DNA from: an uncultured Porphyromonadaceae bacterium
Lineage (GTDB): Bacteria > Bacteroidota > Bacteroidia > Bacteroidales > Muribaculaceae
Reading direction: 5' to 3'
NCBI GenBank assembly: GCA_900551515.1
Contig: URWH01000099.1
Span: 1-7,063 of the forward strand
DNA length: 7,063 bases
The notes below the pieces were generated by a model that was not told the origin of the DNA, ran no database searches, and saw only the letters and a list, made by a program, of their open reading frames with translations. The position numbers were made by a program, and so were the translations under genes. Positions 1-6,362 of the stretch are shown here, piece by piece. The number at the start of each line of letters is the position of its first letter. Positions within the stretch are counted from its first letter, which is position 1.

Positions 1-131
1 TTTGCTCGAAAAGCCATCGCCCTGACGTTAACATATTTTGTGGGATGGGGTCTAAGAGCCGGTTCGATAATATTGTACATATGGCTAATATTTATTAACT
101 TCGCACAATAATAAAAGCATTCCCCATCACG
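1..131. other. Upstream region of prfA, no supported gene
   Basis: This short AT-rich stretch precedes prfA and holds its probable promoter. Plus frame 1 is open from the window edge to a TAA at 109-111 and frame 3 to a TAA at 93-95. Neither translation resembles a protein I know, and both run through the promoter region. In several Bacteroidetes purM lies upstream of prfA, but no purM C-terminus is recognisable here. A minus-strand ATG at 16-14 (reading MAFRA) could be the start of a divergent gene that leaves the window, but five codons are not enough to call it. Confidence 0.4.
73..104 (+). promoter_or_regulatory. Probable prfA operon promoter (Bacteroidetes type)
   Basis: A -33-like TTG at 73-75 is followed, after 20 bases, by TAACTTCGC at 96-104. 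This matches the Bacteroidetes -7 consensus TAnnTTTG at all but one position, and the spacing fits the usual 19-21 bases. A start point near 110 would leave a leader of about 20 bases. That leader has no Shine-Dalgarno sequence but is A-rich before the ATG at 132, as expected in this phylum. The call rests on motif and spacing alone. Confidence 0.5.
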
Positions 132-1241
132 ATGTCAGAAAACTCACTTTTGTCGCGACTTGAGGGCATTGATGCCCGTTTTGAGGAAATATCGACGCTC
201 ATAACCGACCCGTCGGTTATCGCCGATATGAAACGCTACGTACGCCTCACAAAAGAATATAAGGATCTGGAAAAGCTCATCAGCCTGACAAAACGCTACA
301 AAGCGCTGATCGCCGATATCGACGACGCCCGGCATGTGCTTGAAACGGAAAGCGACGAAGAGCTGCGCGCCATGGCGAAAGAGGAGGCCGATGCCGCCAC
401 TGCCGCCCTCCCCGCGCTGGAAGAGGAAATAAAGCTTCAGCTAATCCCGGCCGATCCGGAGGACGGCAAAAACGCCATCCTTGAGATCCGCGGCGGCACA
501 GGCGGCGACGAAGCTGCCATCTTTGCCGGCGATCTTGCAAAGATGTACATCAAATATTGCGAATCGAAAGGCTGGAACGTCGCCATCACATCAGCCAGCG
601 AAGGCGCCGCCGGTGGCTATAAGGAAATTGTCATGGCCATTAGCGGCGACGGCGTCTACGGCACCCTGAAATATGAGAGCGGCGTGCACCGTGTGCAGCG
701 CGTGCCGGCAACCGAGACTCAGGGCCGCGTCCACACCTCGGCCGCTACCGTAGCCGTGCTTCCGGAGGCTGAGCCATTTGACGTCGAGATCAACGAAGGC
801 GAAATCAAATGGGACACTTTCCGCTCGGGCGGCGCCGGCGGTCAGAACGTCAACAAAGTGGAATCGGGTGTGCGCTTACGCTACATGTGGCGCAACCCAA
901 ACACCGGCGAGTCGGAGGAGATACTCATCGAATGTACCGAAACCCGCGACCAGCCCAAAAACAAAGAGCGCGCACTGAGCCGTCTGCGCACGTTTATCTA
1001 CGACAAAGAGCATCAGAAATATATCGACGACATCGCCTCACGGCGCAAGACGATGGTTTCCACCGGCGACCGCTCGGCAAAGATTCGCACCTACAATTAT
1101 CCGCAGGGACGCATCACCGACCACCGTATCGGCTACACCATCTACAATCTTCAGGCATTCGTCGACGGCGACATCCAGGACTGCATCGACCACCTCATCA
1201 TAGCCGAAAACGCTGAAAAGCTCAAAGAATCCGAATTATAA
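132..1241 (+). CDS. prfA: Peptide chain release factor 1 (RF1)
   Basis: A cytoplasmic class I release factor that recognises UAA and UAG in the ribosomal A site and triggers hydrolysis of peptidyl-tRNA. The 369-residue length is normal for bacterial RF1. The codon-recognition tripeptide PAT lies at residues 192-194 within RVPATETQGRVHTSA; this is the RF1 signature, where RF2 has SPF. The catalytic GGQ is at 236-238 in RSGGAGGQNVNKVESG, and Q238 is the residue that PrmC methylates in this family. The N-terminal ~100 residues are charged and helical, as in domain 1. The ATG at 132 gives a full-length N-terminus. The stop is 21 bases before pyrF, which suggests co-transcription. No key residue is missing. 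I am very confident. Confidence 0.98.
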   Translation: MSENSLLSRLEGIDARFEEISTLITDPSVIADMKRYVRLTKEYKDLEKLISLTKRYKALIADIDDARHVLETESDEELRAMAKEEADAATAALPALEEEIKLQLIPADPEDGKNAILEIRGGTGGDEAAIFAGDLAKMYIKYCESKGWNVAITSASEGAAGGYKEIVMAISGDGVYGTLKYESGVHRVQRVPATETQGRVHTSAATVAVLPEAEPFDVEINEGEIKWDTFRSGGAGGQNVNKVESGVRLRYMWRNPNTGESEEILIECTETRDQPKNKERALSRLRTFIYDKEHQKYIDDIASRRKTMVSTGDRSAKIRTYNYPQGRITDHRIGYTIYNLQAFVDGDIQDCIDHLIIAENAEKLKESEL

Positions 1242-1262
1242 TCCCCACACACATACATCACC

Positions 1263-2078
1263 ATGACACGCCAGCAACTCATCGAAAACATCCGTCGCAA
1301 ACAGTCGTTTCTCTGTGTTGGACTCGACACCGACATAAAAAAAATCCCGGCTCATCTTCTTGAAAAAGAAGATCCAATATTTGAATTCAACAAAGCAATA
1401 ATTGATGCCACAGCGCCCTACTGCGTTGCCTACAAACCCAATATGGCTTTCTATGAAAGCTTCGGCGCTCAGGGATGGATAGCCCTGGAGCGCACCATCA
1501 GATATATCAAAGACAACTATCCCGACCAGTTTATCATCGCCGACGCCAAACGCGGCGACATCGGCAACACCTCAAAGCTCTATGCCCGCAGCTTCTTCGA
1601 GCATCTCGACGTCGACGCCATCACCGTTGCTCCTTACATGGGTGAGGACTCCGTGACACCCTTCCTCGGCTACGAAGGCAAATGGGTCATCCTTCTCGCC
1701 CTCACATCCAACAAAGGCTCACACGATTTTCAGCTTATCAAAAACGAAGACGGCACGCCTCTCTTTGAATCTGTGTTACGCAAATCGCAGCAATGGGCCG
1801 GCGAAGATGAGATGATGTATGTGGTCGGCGCCACGCAGGGTCGCATGTTCGAGGAGATACGGCGTGTGGCTCCCCGCTCATTCCTGCTCGTTCCGGGCGT
1901 AGGCGCGCAGGGCGGTAGCCTTGAAGAAGTGTGCCGCTACGGAATGCTTCCGGGCGACTGCGGTCTCCTCGTCAATTCCTCACGCGGCATCATCTACGCC
2001 TCATCAGGCCTCGACTTCGCCGAGGCTGCTGCCGCCGAAGCCCGAAAGCTCCGCGACCAGATGGCGGCTCTGCTCTGA
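1263..2078 (+). CDS. pyrF: Orotidine-5'-phosphate decarboxylase, type 2
   Basis: Catalyses the last step of de novo UMP synthesis, OMP to UMP plus CO2, in the cytoplasm. The 271-residue length and sequence style fit the longer subfamily 2 PyrF found in Bacteroidetes and others, rather than the ~235-residue E. coli type. Visible motifs are FLCVGLDTD (residues 16-24, first barrel strand and substrate-binding Asp), [11 protein letters not shown] (58-68) and the catalytic [10 protein letters not shown] (94-103) with D94, K96 and D99. A late glycine-rich segment, [11 protein letters not shown], should bind phosphate. The ATG at 1263 puts the first helix just before the first strand. It is the middle gene of the prfA-pyrF-kinase unit, ending 11 bases before the kinase ATG. 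It appears intact. Confidence 0.97.
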   Translation: MTRQQLIENIRRKQSFLCVGLDTDIKKIPAHLLEKEDPIFEFNKAIIDATAPYCVAYKPNMAFYESFGAQGWIALERTIRYIKDNYPDQFIIADAKRGDIGNTSKLYARSFFEHLDVDAITVAPYMGEDSVTPFLGYEGKWVILLALTSNKGSHDFQLIKNEDGTPLFESVLRKSQQWAGEDEMMYVVGATQGRMFEEIRRVAPRSFLLVPGVGAQGGSLEEVCRYGMLPGDCGLLVNSSRGIIYASSGLDFAEAAAAEARKLRDQMAALL

Positions 2079-2089
2079 TTGCCATCCCC

Positions 2090-3592
2090 ATGGAATCATC
2101 CGGTTTCAATATTTCAGCTGATGAATTAGCCGCTCGCAGGTCATCCTCCACACAAATAATCTACGAGTCGCGAAACGGCTATTGCCGCATCTACGCAACC
2201 GATTTCAACGGTCGCCGAATTGCGCTCAAGGCGCTTAAACCGGAGTACGCCGATAGCGACGTGCATATCAATTTGCTTCGCAAGGAATATGAAATAGGCC
2301 ACTCGCTCTATCACCCGTACATTGCCTCAACCATCGGATTCCGGTCGTTCCCCGGCATTGGTCCGGTTATTGTCATGGAGCTTGTCGATGGCCTGACACT
2401 GCGCGATTATATCGACAGCAAAGGGCCTCTCCCGCAAAAAGAAGCCATGGCAATCGTAGAAGAGCTGTGCGACGCATTGGAATATTTACATTCCCATCAA
2501 CTCATTCATCGCGACCTCAAACCATCAAACTTCATGCTCACCCACGCGGGGCATCATGTGAAACTGATTGATTTCGGACTTAGCGACGGCACAGCATTCA
2601 CTGACTTCAAATACGCCGGAGGCACGCGCCACTACAGCGCCCCGGAGCAACTCGCGAAAGGCACCGACAGCGATCCGCGCGCCGACATCTATTCTCTCGG
2701 CGTCATAATGCAGGAGATTTGCCCTAAAGGCAGCGCCGGCTACCGCAACGTCAGCCGTCAGTGCACTATGGAGCGTCCCGACGACCGTCCCTCGTCGGCA
2801 TCGTCAGTCATCCCTCTCATCGGGCATCGCGATAAGATCAGACGGCTATGGCTCAGCGGCATTGCCGCCGTCGCCGTCGTAACTCTCATCGGCACTGCCG
2901 CCATATTCTTCACTGGCCGCCGCTCGGAAACAGCTGCCCCGGCAAATATTACAGCCCACGCTGTGACCGACACGGCATCGACAGCAAAGCCGGTGCCTCC
3001 CGTCGCTGACACGCCCGGGGTGATAATTCCGGCTATGGATGCACCGATCATTCCCGCGGATGCGCCGGCGCCAGCCGATGGCGGCGGACAAGCCGCCACC
3101 GATACGGATGCTCCGTCCGACCGTGAGCTTACTCTTAACGAAGCCTCGATAAAATGTCAGGAAATCATTGTCAGGCGTTATGCCGACCATCTGAAATTAA
3201 TCGACACTCTGACAACCCATCGCTCATCGGAGCTTGCTTCGTGCGGCCACTGGAAGTATCTCACAAAAAGGGATTTCAATAAATGGATTGCCGACAAAGG
3301 AGTAACGGTCGCGTCACCTGCCTACGAGATATACACGTCAATGGCACAAAAGGCAATCAACGATTATGAAGAACGCAACCGCTACGACGAACTTCTCCAC
3401 TGGCAAAAAGCATCTTACCCACAGGTAGCCAAAGGGTTTTCAAAAGATCTCGGTGATGGCCGGATTTACACTTTCACCATTCAAGAGGACGGAACGTATA
3501 TGGAAGAATATACCGATGTGCGTGCCCGCCGCGAACGCGAGCAAGTTGAGCGCGACCTCGAGCGCATCCGCAACGGCGAAATTCCCTTCTGA
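2090..3592 (+). CDS. Membrane-anchored Hanks-type Ser/Thr protein kinase with unknown extracytoplasmic domain
   Basis: Predicted to phosphorylate Ser/Thr on unknown targets. The frame stays open back to 1931 inside pyrF, but the ATG at 2090, 11 bases after the pyrF stop, gives a natural 500-residue protein. The kinase domain covers about 22-245. It shows an ALK lysine at K47, a C-helix Glu near E66, the catalytic loop HRDLKPSN (140-147), DFG (161-163), APE (184-186) and DIYSLG (199-204). The glycine-rich loop is atypical, with a single Gly (G30) in YESRNGYCRIY. A hydrophobic segment at 253-274 should cross the membrane. A Pro/Ala-rich linker follows (about 280-345), then a mixed domain (346-500) ending in a charged helix. 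No PASTA, WD40 or TPR repeats are visible. The C-terminal domain may sense a periplasmic signal, but that is inference. The catalytic residues suggest an active kinase. Confidence 0.9.
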   Translation: MESSGFNISADELAARRSSSTQIIYESRNGYCRIYATDFNGRRIALKALKPEYADSDVHINLLRKEYEIGHSLYHPYIASTIGFRSFPGIGPVIVMELVDGLTLRDYIDSKGPLPQKEAMAIVEELCDALEYLHSHQLIHRDLKPSNFMLTHAGHHVKLIDFGLSDGTAFTDFKYAGGTRHYSAPEQLAKGTDSDPRADIYSLGVIMQEICPKGSAGYRNVSRQCTMERPDDRPSSASSVIPLIGHRDKIRRLWLSGIAAVAVVTLIGTAAIFFTGRRSETAAPANITAHAVTDTASTAKPVPPVADTPGVIIPAMDAPIIPADAPAPADGGGQAATDTDAPSDRELTLNEASIKCQEIIVRRYADHLKLIDTLTTHRSSELASCGHWKYLTKRDFNKWIADKGVTVASPAYEIYTSMAQKAINDYEERNRYDELLHWQKASYPQVAKGFSKDLGDGRIYTFTIQEDGTYMEEYTDVRARREREQVERDLERIRNGEIPF

Positions 3593-3609
3593 CCGCTCCG
3601 ACCGCTCCG
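3592..3609 (+). repeat. Perfect 9-bp tandem duplication at the kinase stop
   Basis: ACCGCTCCG occurs twice with no spacer (3592-3600 and 3601-3609), beginning in the last base of the kinase TGA codon. It is short and probably a slippage duplication outside the coding sequence. Confidence 0.6.
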
Positions 3610-3619
3610 CGTCACCGTC

Positions 3620-3655
3620 AAAAAAATCAGGGCCTCCCACATCGCAGGAAGCCCT
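3620..3655 (-). terminator. Rho-independent terminator of the minus-strand cluster
   Basis: AGGGC (3629-3633) pairs with GCCCT (3651-3655), and TCC (3635-3637) with GGA (3647-3649), across one mismatch and a 9-base loop. On the minus strand the hairpin is followed, after two bases, by T7 (A7 at 3620-3626 on the plus strand). It lies 28 bases beyond the stop of the last minus-strand gene. On the plus strand only AATTCTT follows, so it should act mainly on the minus strand, though the same hairpin may also help end the kinase transcript. Confidence 0.72.
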
Positions 3656-3682
3656 AATTCTTGTCCACAGCTTTTTAGTTCG

Positions 3683-4252
3683 TTAATCCAAGAGCATGTA
3701 CAAGAAACCTCTGAGTGAGGCTATGCCGCCAAGGATCAGGTTGATAACTATATCGGTAACTGAAAACGGCTCATACTCAAATAGCGCGGTGTGTCCGAAT
3801 CCAAAACCTATCATGTCGCCATCTTCGGCCATTGAGCTCATTATCAAACTTAAAAAGAACCCGGCAATAGCGCCGCCAAAAGCAGCATTGCGTACTATCT
3901 TCAAAGTAAAGCCCTTATAGATGCCATAGATAGGGAACAGGAACGCCATAAAAGCGACTCCGAATACCGATCCGGGGATTGTGGGTGTAGAATCCAGCTC
4001 GATATCGCCCTCATTAAATTTCACGCCCAGTCCCGTAAAGTCTTGTGTGGAACCGCTTACAGCACAGTAATAATTAGTTGAAGGCTTAATGCTGAACACG
4101 CGCTTGAAGCTTGTTTGCTTCTTACTTTCACTAATTCCGACAACGATCTTCAGCTCGATTTCATCACCGCAGCCGTCAAGAGGAATGTCGCAGGACCATG
4201 CATCCTGATATGAACCTTCCACTATTTCATTGCCGTTGATGACTACGCTCAT
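3683..4252 (-). CDS. Membrane half of a split zinc-ribbon membrane protein
   Basis: This frame encodes a protein I cannot name. From the ATG at 4252 it is 189 residues: a soluble beta-rich part, SVVINGNEIVEG through about residue 90, resembling a carbohydrate-like or PEGA-like beta sandwich in pattern only, then three hydrophobic segments near residues 92-112, 123-140 and 165-189. The ATG at 4252 shares a base with the stop of the upstream zinc-ribbon frame (TGATG), which could couple translation. An ATG at 4288 in the same frame would add 12 residues, but these are a shifted reading of the upstream gene. The beta part lacks its expected first strand, which the upstream frame supplies. I therefore think it is the second part of one 261-residue protein, broken by a one-base shift. 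A terminator follows. Confidence 0.7.
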   Translation of the reverse strand: MSVVINGNEIVEGSYQDAWSCDIPLDGCGDEIELKIVVGISESKKQTSFKRVFSIKPSTNYYCAVSGSTQDFTGLGVKFNEGDIELDSTPTIPGSVFGVAFMAFLFPIYGIYKGFTLKIVRNAAFGGAIAGFFLSLIMSSMAEDGDMIGFGFGHTALFEYEPFSVTDIVINLILGGIASLRGFLYMLLD

Positions 4253-4266
4253 CACCCAGCTTTTTT
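4252..4266 (-). other. A6 slip site and TGATG overlap between the two frames
   Basis: On the minus strand the upstream frame reads GGC AAA AAA GCT GGG TGA. A -1 slip after the second AAA, or a seventh A, gives GGC AAA AAA AGC TGG GTG ATG, which continues into the downstream frame. The six A (T6 at 4261-4266 on the plus strand) are only seven bases before the stop at 4254-4252. The zero-frame heptamer C AAA AAA is not the classic X XXY YYZ slippery type, so single P-site slippage, transcriptional slippage, a real mutation or a sequencing error all remain possible. Confidence 0.6.
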
Positions 4267-4467
4267 GCCTTTTGACGTGCCTGCCCATTCGAAATGCATT
4301 ACAGCCGGTTCACTGACCGCATTTTCAGTCGGCCGGGCTGTCGCTTCGGCAGGCGTTCCGACACTCACTTCATTCTCAACAATGGCATCGGCTTTATTTT
4401 CTACACCGCAATTAGGACAGAAAGGGTGATTAGGATACATCTCCTCGCCGCAATTTTTGCATTTCAT
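4252..4467 (-). CDS. Zinc-ribbon N-terminal half of the split protein
   Basis: The frame is 71 residues. It starts with a zinc ribbon: C3, C6, C17 and C20 in two CxxC knuckles (CKNCG and CPNCG), a treble found at the N-terminus of many small bacterial membrane proteins. A low-complexity Ala/Glu/Thr linker follows (25-56), then HFEWAGTSKGKK. That last stretch looks like the first strand of a beta domain and then runs into a TGA. A -1 shift at the A6 run joins it smoothly to SWVMSVVINGNEI of the next frame. The gene lies 25 bases after the DUF2059 gene, so it belongs to the same transcript. Alone it would be a small zinc-binding protein of unknown role. Confidence 0.72.
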   Translation of the reverse strand: MKCKNCGEEMYPNHPFCPNCGVENKADAIVENEVSVGTPAEATARPTENAVSEPAVMHFEWAGTSKGKKAG

Positions 4468-4492
4468 CTTTTAAAAATTGATTTTTTAAGGT

Positions 4493-4945
4493 TCAGCGAC
4501 TCATGTGTTCTGATATGATTTCCTGTATCCGTCCGGTGTACTTATCGGAAACCAACTTCGAACATTCCGTAACGATCTGAGAATTATGTTCTGAGATTTT
4601 TTTGCCAATTGTACTTTCATAAAACTTATTAAGTTCCTTGATCTCATCTAATGTGAAATATTTCCGGTAGACTGCCGCACAGTCAACGACATAGTCTTCC
4701 CAGATTCCGTCCAACACAGCCTCTGCGAGTTCGTCCATGTCATCAATGGGCAGATGCATATTCGTCCACATATTGACCATAGTTGTCATCATCGTTTCAC
4801 GGGCTTTGGTCAGTTCGAGCATCTTGGTAATCTCATTCTGATAAGGATCCGAACTCTGTGCCGATGCATTTGAGCATGCAGTAAATGAACAATAAGAACC
4901 GATAACGGCAATCGACATCGCAAACAAAACAAATAATTTTCTCAT
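4493..4945 (-). CDS. DUF2059-like exported protein, possible lipoprotein
   Basis: A 150-residue protein with an N-terminal export signal: MRK, then a hydrophobic stretch to about residue 18. C24 follows FTA, a loose lipobox, so it may be lipid-anchored; cleavage near ASA-Q (29/30) by signal peptidase I is the alternative. The mature part is all-helical and rich in Met and acidic residues. The segment FTLDEIKELNKFYESTIGKK (97-116) matches the core pattern of DUF2059, in which an F-T-x-x-E-[IL] helix leads into the FY-x-S-x-x-G-K-K turn. DUF2059 proteins are periplasmic and of unknown function. The gene starts 39 bases after the lipoprotein gene and ends 25 bases before the zinc-ribbon gene, so it sits inside the minus-strand operon. 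Confidence 0.8.
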   Translation of the reverse strand: MRKLFVLFAMSIAVIGSYCSFTACSNASAQSSDPYQNEITKMLELTKARETMMTTMVNMWTNMHLPIDDMDELAEAVLDGIWEDYVVDCAAVYRKYFTLDEIKELNKFYESTIGKKISEHNSQIVTECSKLVSDKYTGRIQEIISEHMSR

Positions 4946-4984
4946 ATTCTTATTATATTAATTGTTAATCCCTTTTTGTTTGGC

Positions 4985-5467
4985 TTAATCAGCTCTTGTG
5001 TATTCCGTTTTTTCGCCCTCGTCATCCCGTAAGGTAAAGGCGTCATCATTGAGCTTTACAATCTTGAAGCTGCCGTTGCTTTCCATAATTTCTTTGATAA
5101 GGGCTTTTTTACCCCCCATTTCTGACAGGAAATCGCTATCAATATCGAGTTCAATATCATCTTCCGTAAAGTCGAAATTGATTTCTTCTTTAGACGCGCT
5201 CCATTTCCCGCTCAATTTTATAGTGCCAAGTGGCATATATTCTCCGTAAGCAAATGCCGACAATTTCAGTTCCTGTGTGAATTCATTCGTTGAAGCATCG
5301 AGAGTCAATGTTTCAGTACCATTCATTGTCACACCATCCTCCGTTTCAGAATCGTTTGAGGTCCATGTGCCATCAAGTTGCTTTTCGGTAGTTTTGTCAC
5401 TGGTTACGCCACACGAAGTCACAGCCGCCATTATTGCAACCGCTAAAATGAGAACTATCTTTTTCAT
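4985..5467 (-). CDS. Small lipoprotein, possibly lipocalin-like
   Basis: A 160-residue protein with a clear lipoprotein signal: MKK, a hydrophobic core (residues 4-15) and lipobox VTSC with C19 as the lipidation site. The mature 142 residues look mostly beta: LDGTW at 31-35, alternating strands through TLTLDAS and ELKLSAF, SGKW at 86-89, INFDF, and a closing FKIVKLNDDAFTLRDDEGEK. The GTW/GKW pair and the final 'x-L-x-D-D-x-F-x-L' strand resemble bacterial lipocalin-like lipoproteins, but I cannot assign a family with certainty. The Asp/Glu-rich segment at 101-112 is unusual. The ATG at 5467 follows the previous gene's stop by 20 bases. Which membrane and which face it occupies is not shown by the sequence. 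Confidence 0.82.
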   Translation of the reverse strand: MKKIVLILAVAIMAAVTSCGVTSDKTTEKQLDGTWTSNDSETEDGVTMNGTETLTLDASTNEFTQELKLSAFAYGEYMPLGTIKLSGKWSASKEEINFDFTEDDIELDIDSDFLSEMGGKKALIKEIMESNGSFKIVKLNDDAFTLRDDEGEKTEYTRAD

Positions 5468-5487
5468 ATCATTTCATATTTAAACCG

Positions 5488-5919
5488 TTATTCAATTCCG
5501 ATCAGAGGGATCACGAATCCACACAAGCCAATGCTTCCAAGATGCACCTTCCCTTTATATTTCACATAGGTCCATGAGGCAACCCCGATGCTTTTATATT
5601 GCAGTTTATCAAGAACAAGAGCCGCATTCATAATACTTGATCCGTCCTCTTCCACTTGCTCCACAACCGATTCTCTCACTTCTTCAAAATGATCTTCTTC
5701 GGAAGGGTTGAAATGAACCAGTGCCCAGATAGCGATACCGATAAGTGCGAGGATCACAATGCCGCCGATCCACGAGCCCTCTTCTTCCTCTTCATCGGAG
5801 ACTTCATCGGAGGTAGGTTCATTCTCGGTGTCGGGTTTGGATATCTCCTGCTCGGCGCCGCAATTCTTACACACTTTAGAATTCGGATCAATTTCAGATC
5901 CGCAGTTTCTACAAAACAT
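5488..5919 (-). CDS. Zinc-ribbon, single-TM protein of unknown function
   Basis: A 143-residue protein and probable first gene of the minus-strand operon. The zinc ribbon has C3, C6, C17 and C20 (CRNCG and CKNCG), with the same spacing as the split gene at the far end of the cluster. A very acidic linker (29-48, including a run of five Glu) leads to a membrane helix at about 51-70. The C-terminal domain (72-143) begins with an acidic helix, then SWTYVKYKGKVHLGSIGLCG. This resembles the 'short beta hairpin plus IGxxG' ending of DUF4359-like proteins, though only weakly. The ribbon and linker should be cytoplasmic and the C-terminal domain outside, if positive-inside applies; the few charges make topology uncertain. 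The ATG at 5919 has an A-rich leader (AAAGAAAAAGTAATT). Confidence 0.78.
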   Translation of the reverse strand: MFCRNCGSEIDPNSKVCKNCGAEQEISKPDTENEPTSDEVSDEEEEEGSWIGGIVILALIGIAIWALVHFNPSEEDHFEEVRESVVEQVEEDGSSIMNAALVLDKLQYKSIGVASWTYVKYKGKVHLGSIGLCGFVIPLIGIE

Positions 5920-5958
5920 AATTACTTTTTCTTTAATTGTTACACTTTTCTTTGACTC

Positions 5959-5985
5959 AAAAAAACAGGGGCGGAACTACCGCTG
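5959..5985 (-). terminator. Terminator-like hairpin (possible attenuator)
   Basis: On the minus strand CAG-CGG (5985-5980), loop TAGTT, then CCG-CCC-CTG (5974-5966) forms six G/C-rich pairs with a 3-base CCC bulge, directly followed by T7 (5965-5959). It lies 40 bases before the ATG of the first gene of the minus-strand cluster, where it could end a small RNA or attenuate read-through into the operon. The bulge makes it weaker than a perfect terminator. Confidence 0.45.
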
Positions 5986-6148
5986 TCACATTGTCCGTTG
6001 AGGTTCTCGCATAGCCTTGAAGTCCAAATGAAACAGAGCACTCCACCCCTGCCGTCAGAGGTGAAACGCTATATGCCGGATCACAGACTTCAATTGTAAT
6101 TTGCGAGATTTCAACGAATCGATCCAATAATAGCGAATCTATATTTTC

Positions 6149-6174
6149 AGGGACAATGCTCCTCCGAGCACCCC
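6149..6174 (-). other. Strong hairpin at the 5' end of the putative RNA
   Basis: On the minus strand TGCTC (6170-6166), loop GGAG, GAGCA (6161-6157) is a perfect 5-bp stem with a tetraloop. Outer GGG (6174-6172) can pair with CCC (6151-6149) across an internal loop. The loop exposes a purine-rich GGAG. Confidence 0.5.
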
Positions 6175-6186
6175 TTTACTTTTCTT

Positions 6187-6263
6187 TTGCAAATATAAAC
6201 ACATTATTTCTTAATTGCATAAAGAATTTAACACAGATTTGCTCTGTTCACATTGCAAATATA
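6187..6263. repeat. 11-bp direct repeat TTGCAAATATA
   Basis: TTGCAAATATA occurs at 6187-6197 and 6253-6263, 66 bases apart. Each copy contains the complement of the -7 box TATATTTGC. The second copy lacks a convincing -33 partner (GATG at 6286-6283), so it may be a minor promoter or a chance copy in AT-rich DNA. Confidence 0.5.
6189..6221 (-). promoter_or_regulatory. Candidate promoter for the minus-strand leader/operon
   Basis: Minus-strand TATATTTGC (6197-6189) is a full match to the Bacteroidetes -7 box TAnnTTTG with the favoured following C. TATG (6221-6218) lies 20 bases upstream in the -33 place (consensus TTTG, three of four). A start point near 6183 would place the transcript across the hairpin and open frame described here and then toward the gene at 5919. 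No equally good promoter is seen nearer that gene: a TTTG at 5961-5958 has only a poor partner with too short spacing. Confidence 0.5.
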
Positions 6264-6362
6264 CGATGCCGCCGCCAGCCGTCATCTCCGACAATAAGTC
6301 CTATATGGTTCAATTTTACATATTTTAACCCCCATTACCCAATGACACATCTCCTCATATTC

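Larger units (their letters stand above)
5957..6175 (-). other. 72-codon open frame without ATG: small RNA, leader or gene remnant
   Basis: Between a TAA at 6178-6176 and a TGA at 5959-5957 the minus strand is open for 72 codons, with protein-like segments such as LDRFVEISQITIEV and SVSFGLQGYARTS. There is no in-frame ATG or GTG in a likely start position; only an ATT at 6157-6155 after GGAGGAGC and a TTG at 6127-6125 could serve. The same stretch begins just after a promoter-like motif and ends in a hairpin with T7, so a non-coding RNA of about 220 bases is at least as likely. AGGGG (6175-6171) and CCCCT (5971-5967) on the minus strand could close its ends. I cannot match it to 6S, SRP, tmRNA or RNase P RNA. 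Confidence 0.35.

Noticed and set aside
1..111. Plus frame 1 open from the window edge, possible end of an upstream gene
   Set aside because: Only 36 codons, no recognised C-terminus, and it overlaps the likely prfA promoter.
809..1216. 135-codon plus-strand frame inside prfA
   Set aside because: Overlaps a certain gene; its His/Arg-rich content is typical of an out-of-frame reading.
1931..2089. N-terminal extension of the kinase frame into pyrF
   Set aside because: It is a shadow of pyrF in another frame, rich in Arg and Pro, and the ATG at 2090 gives a normal kinase start.
2758..3190. Minus-strand frames opposite the kinase linker
   Set aside because: Ala/Gly-rich shadows of the Pro/Ala-rich linker, with no motifs.
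4468..4492. Inverted repeat TTAAAAA/TTTTTAA between two minus-strand genes as a terminator
   Set aside because: AT-only stem without a GC part, inside a tightly spaced operon.
5935..5961. Promoter directly before the gene at 5919 (TTTG plus TAACAATT)
   Set aside because: Spacing of 15 bases is too short and the -7 match is poor.
5957..6185. Housekeeping RNA (SRP RNA, tmRNA, RNase P RNA or 6S)
   Set aside because: None of the conserved core sequences is present; only the pairing of ends and hairpins are suggestive.
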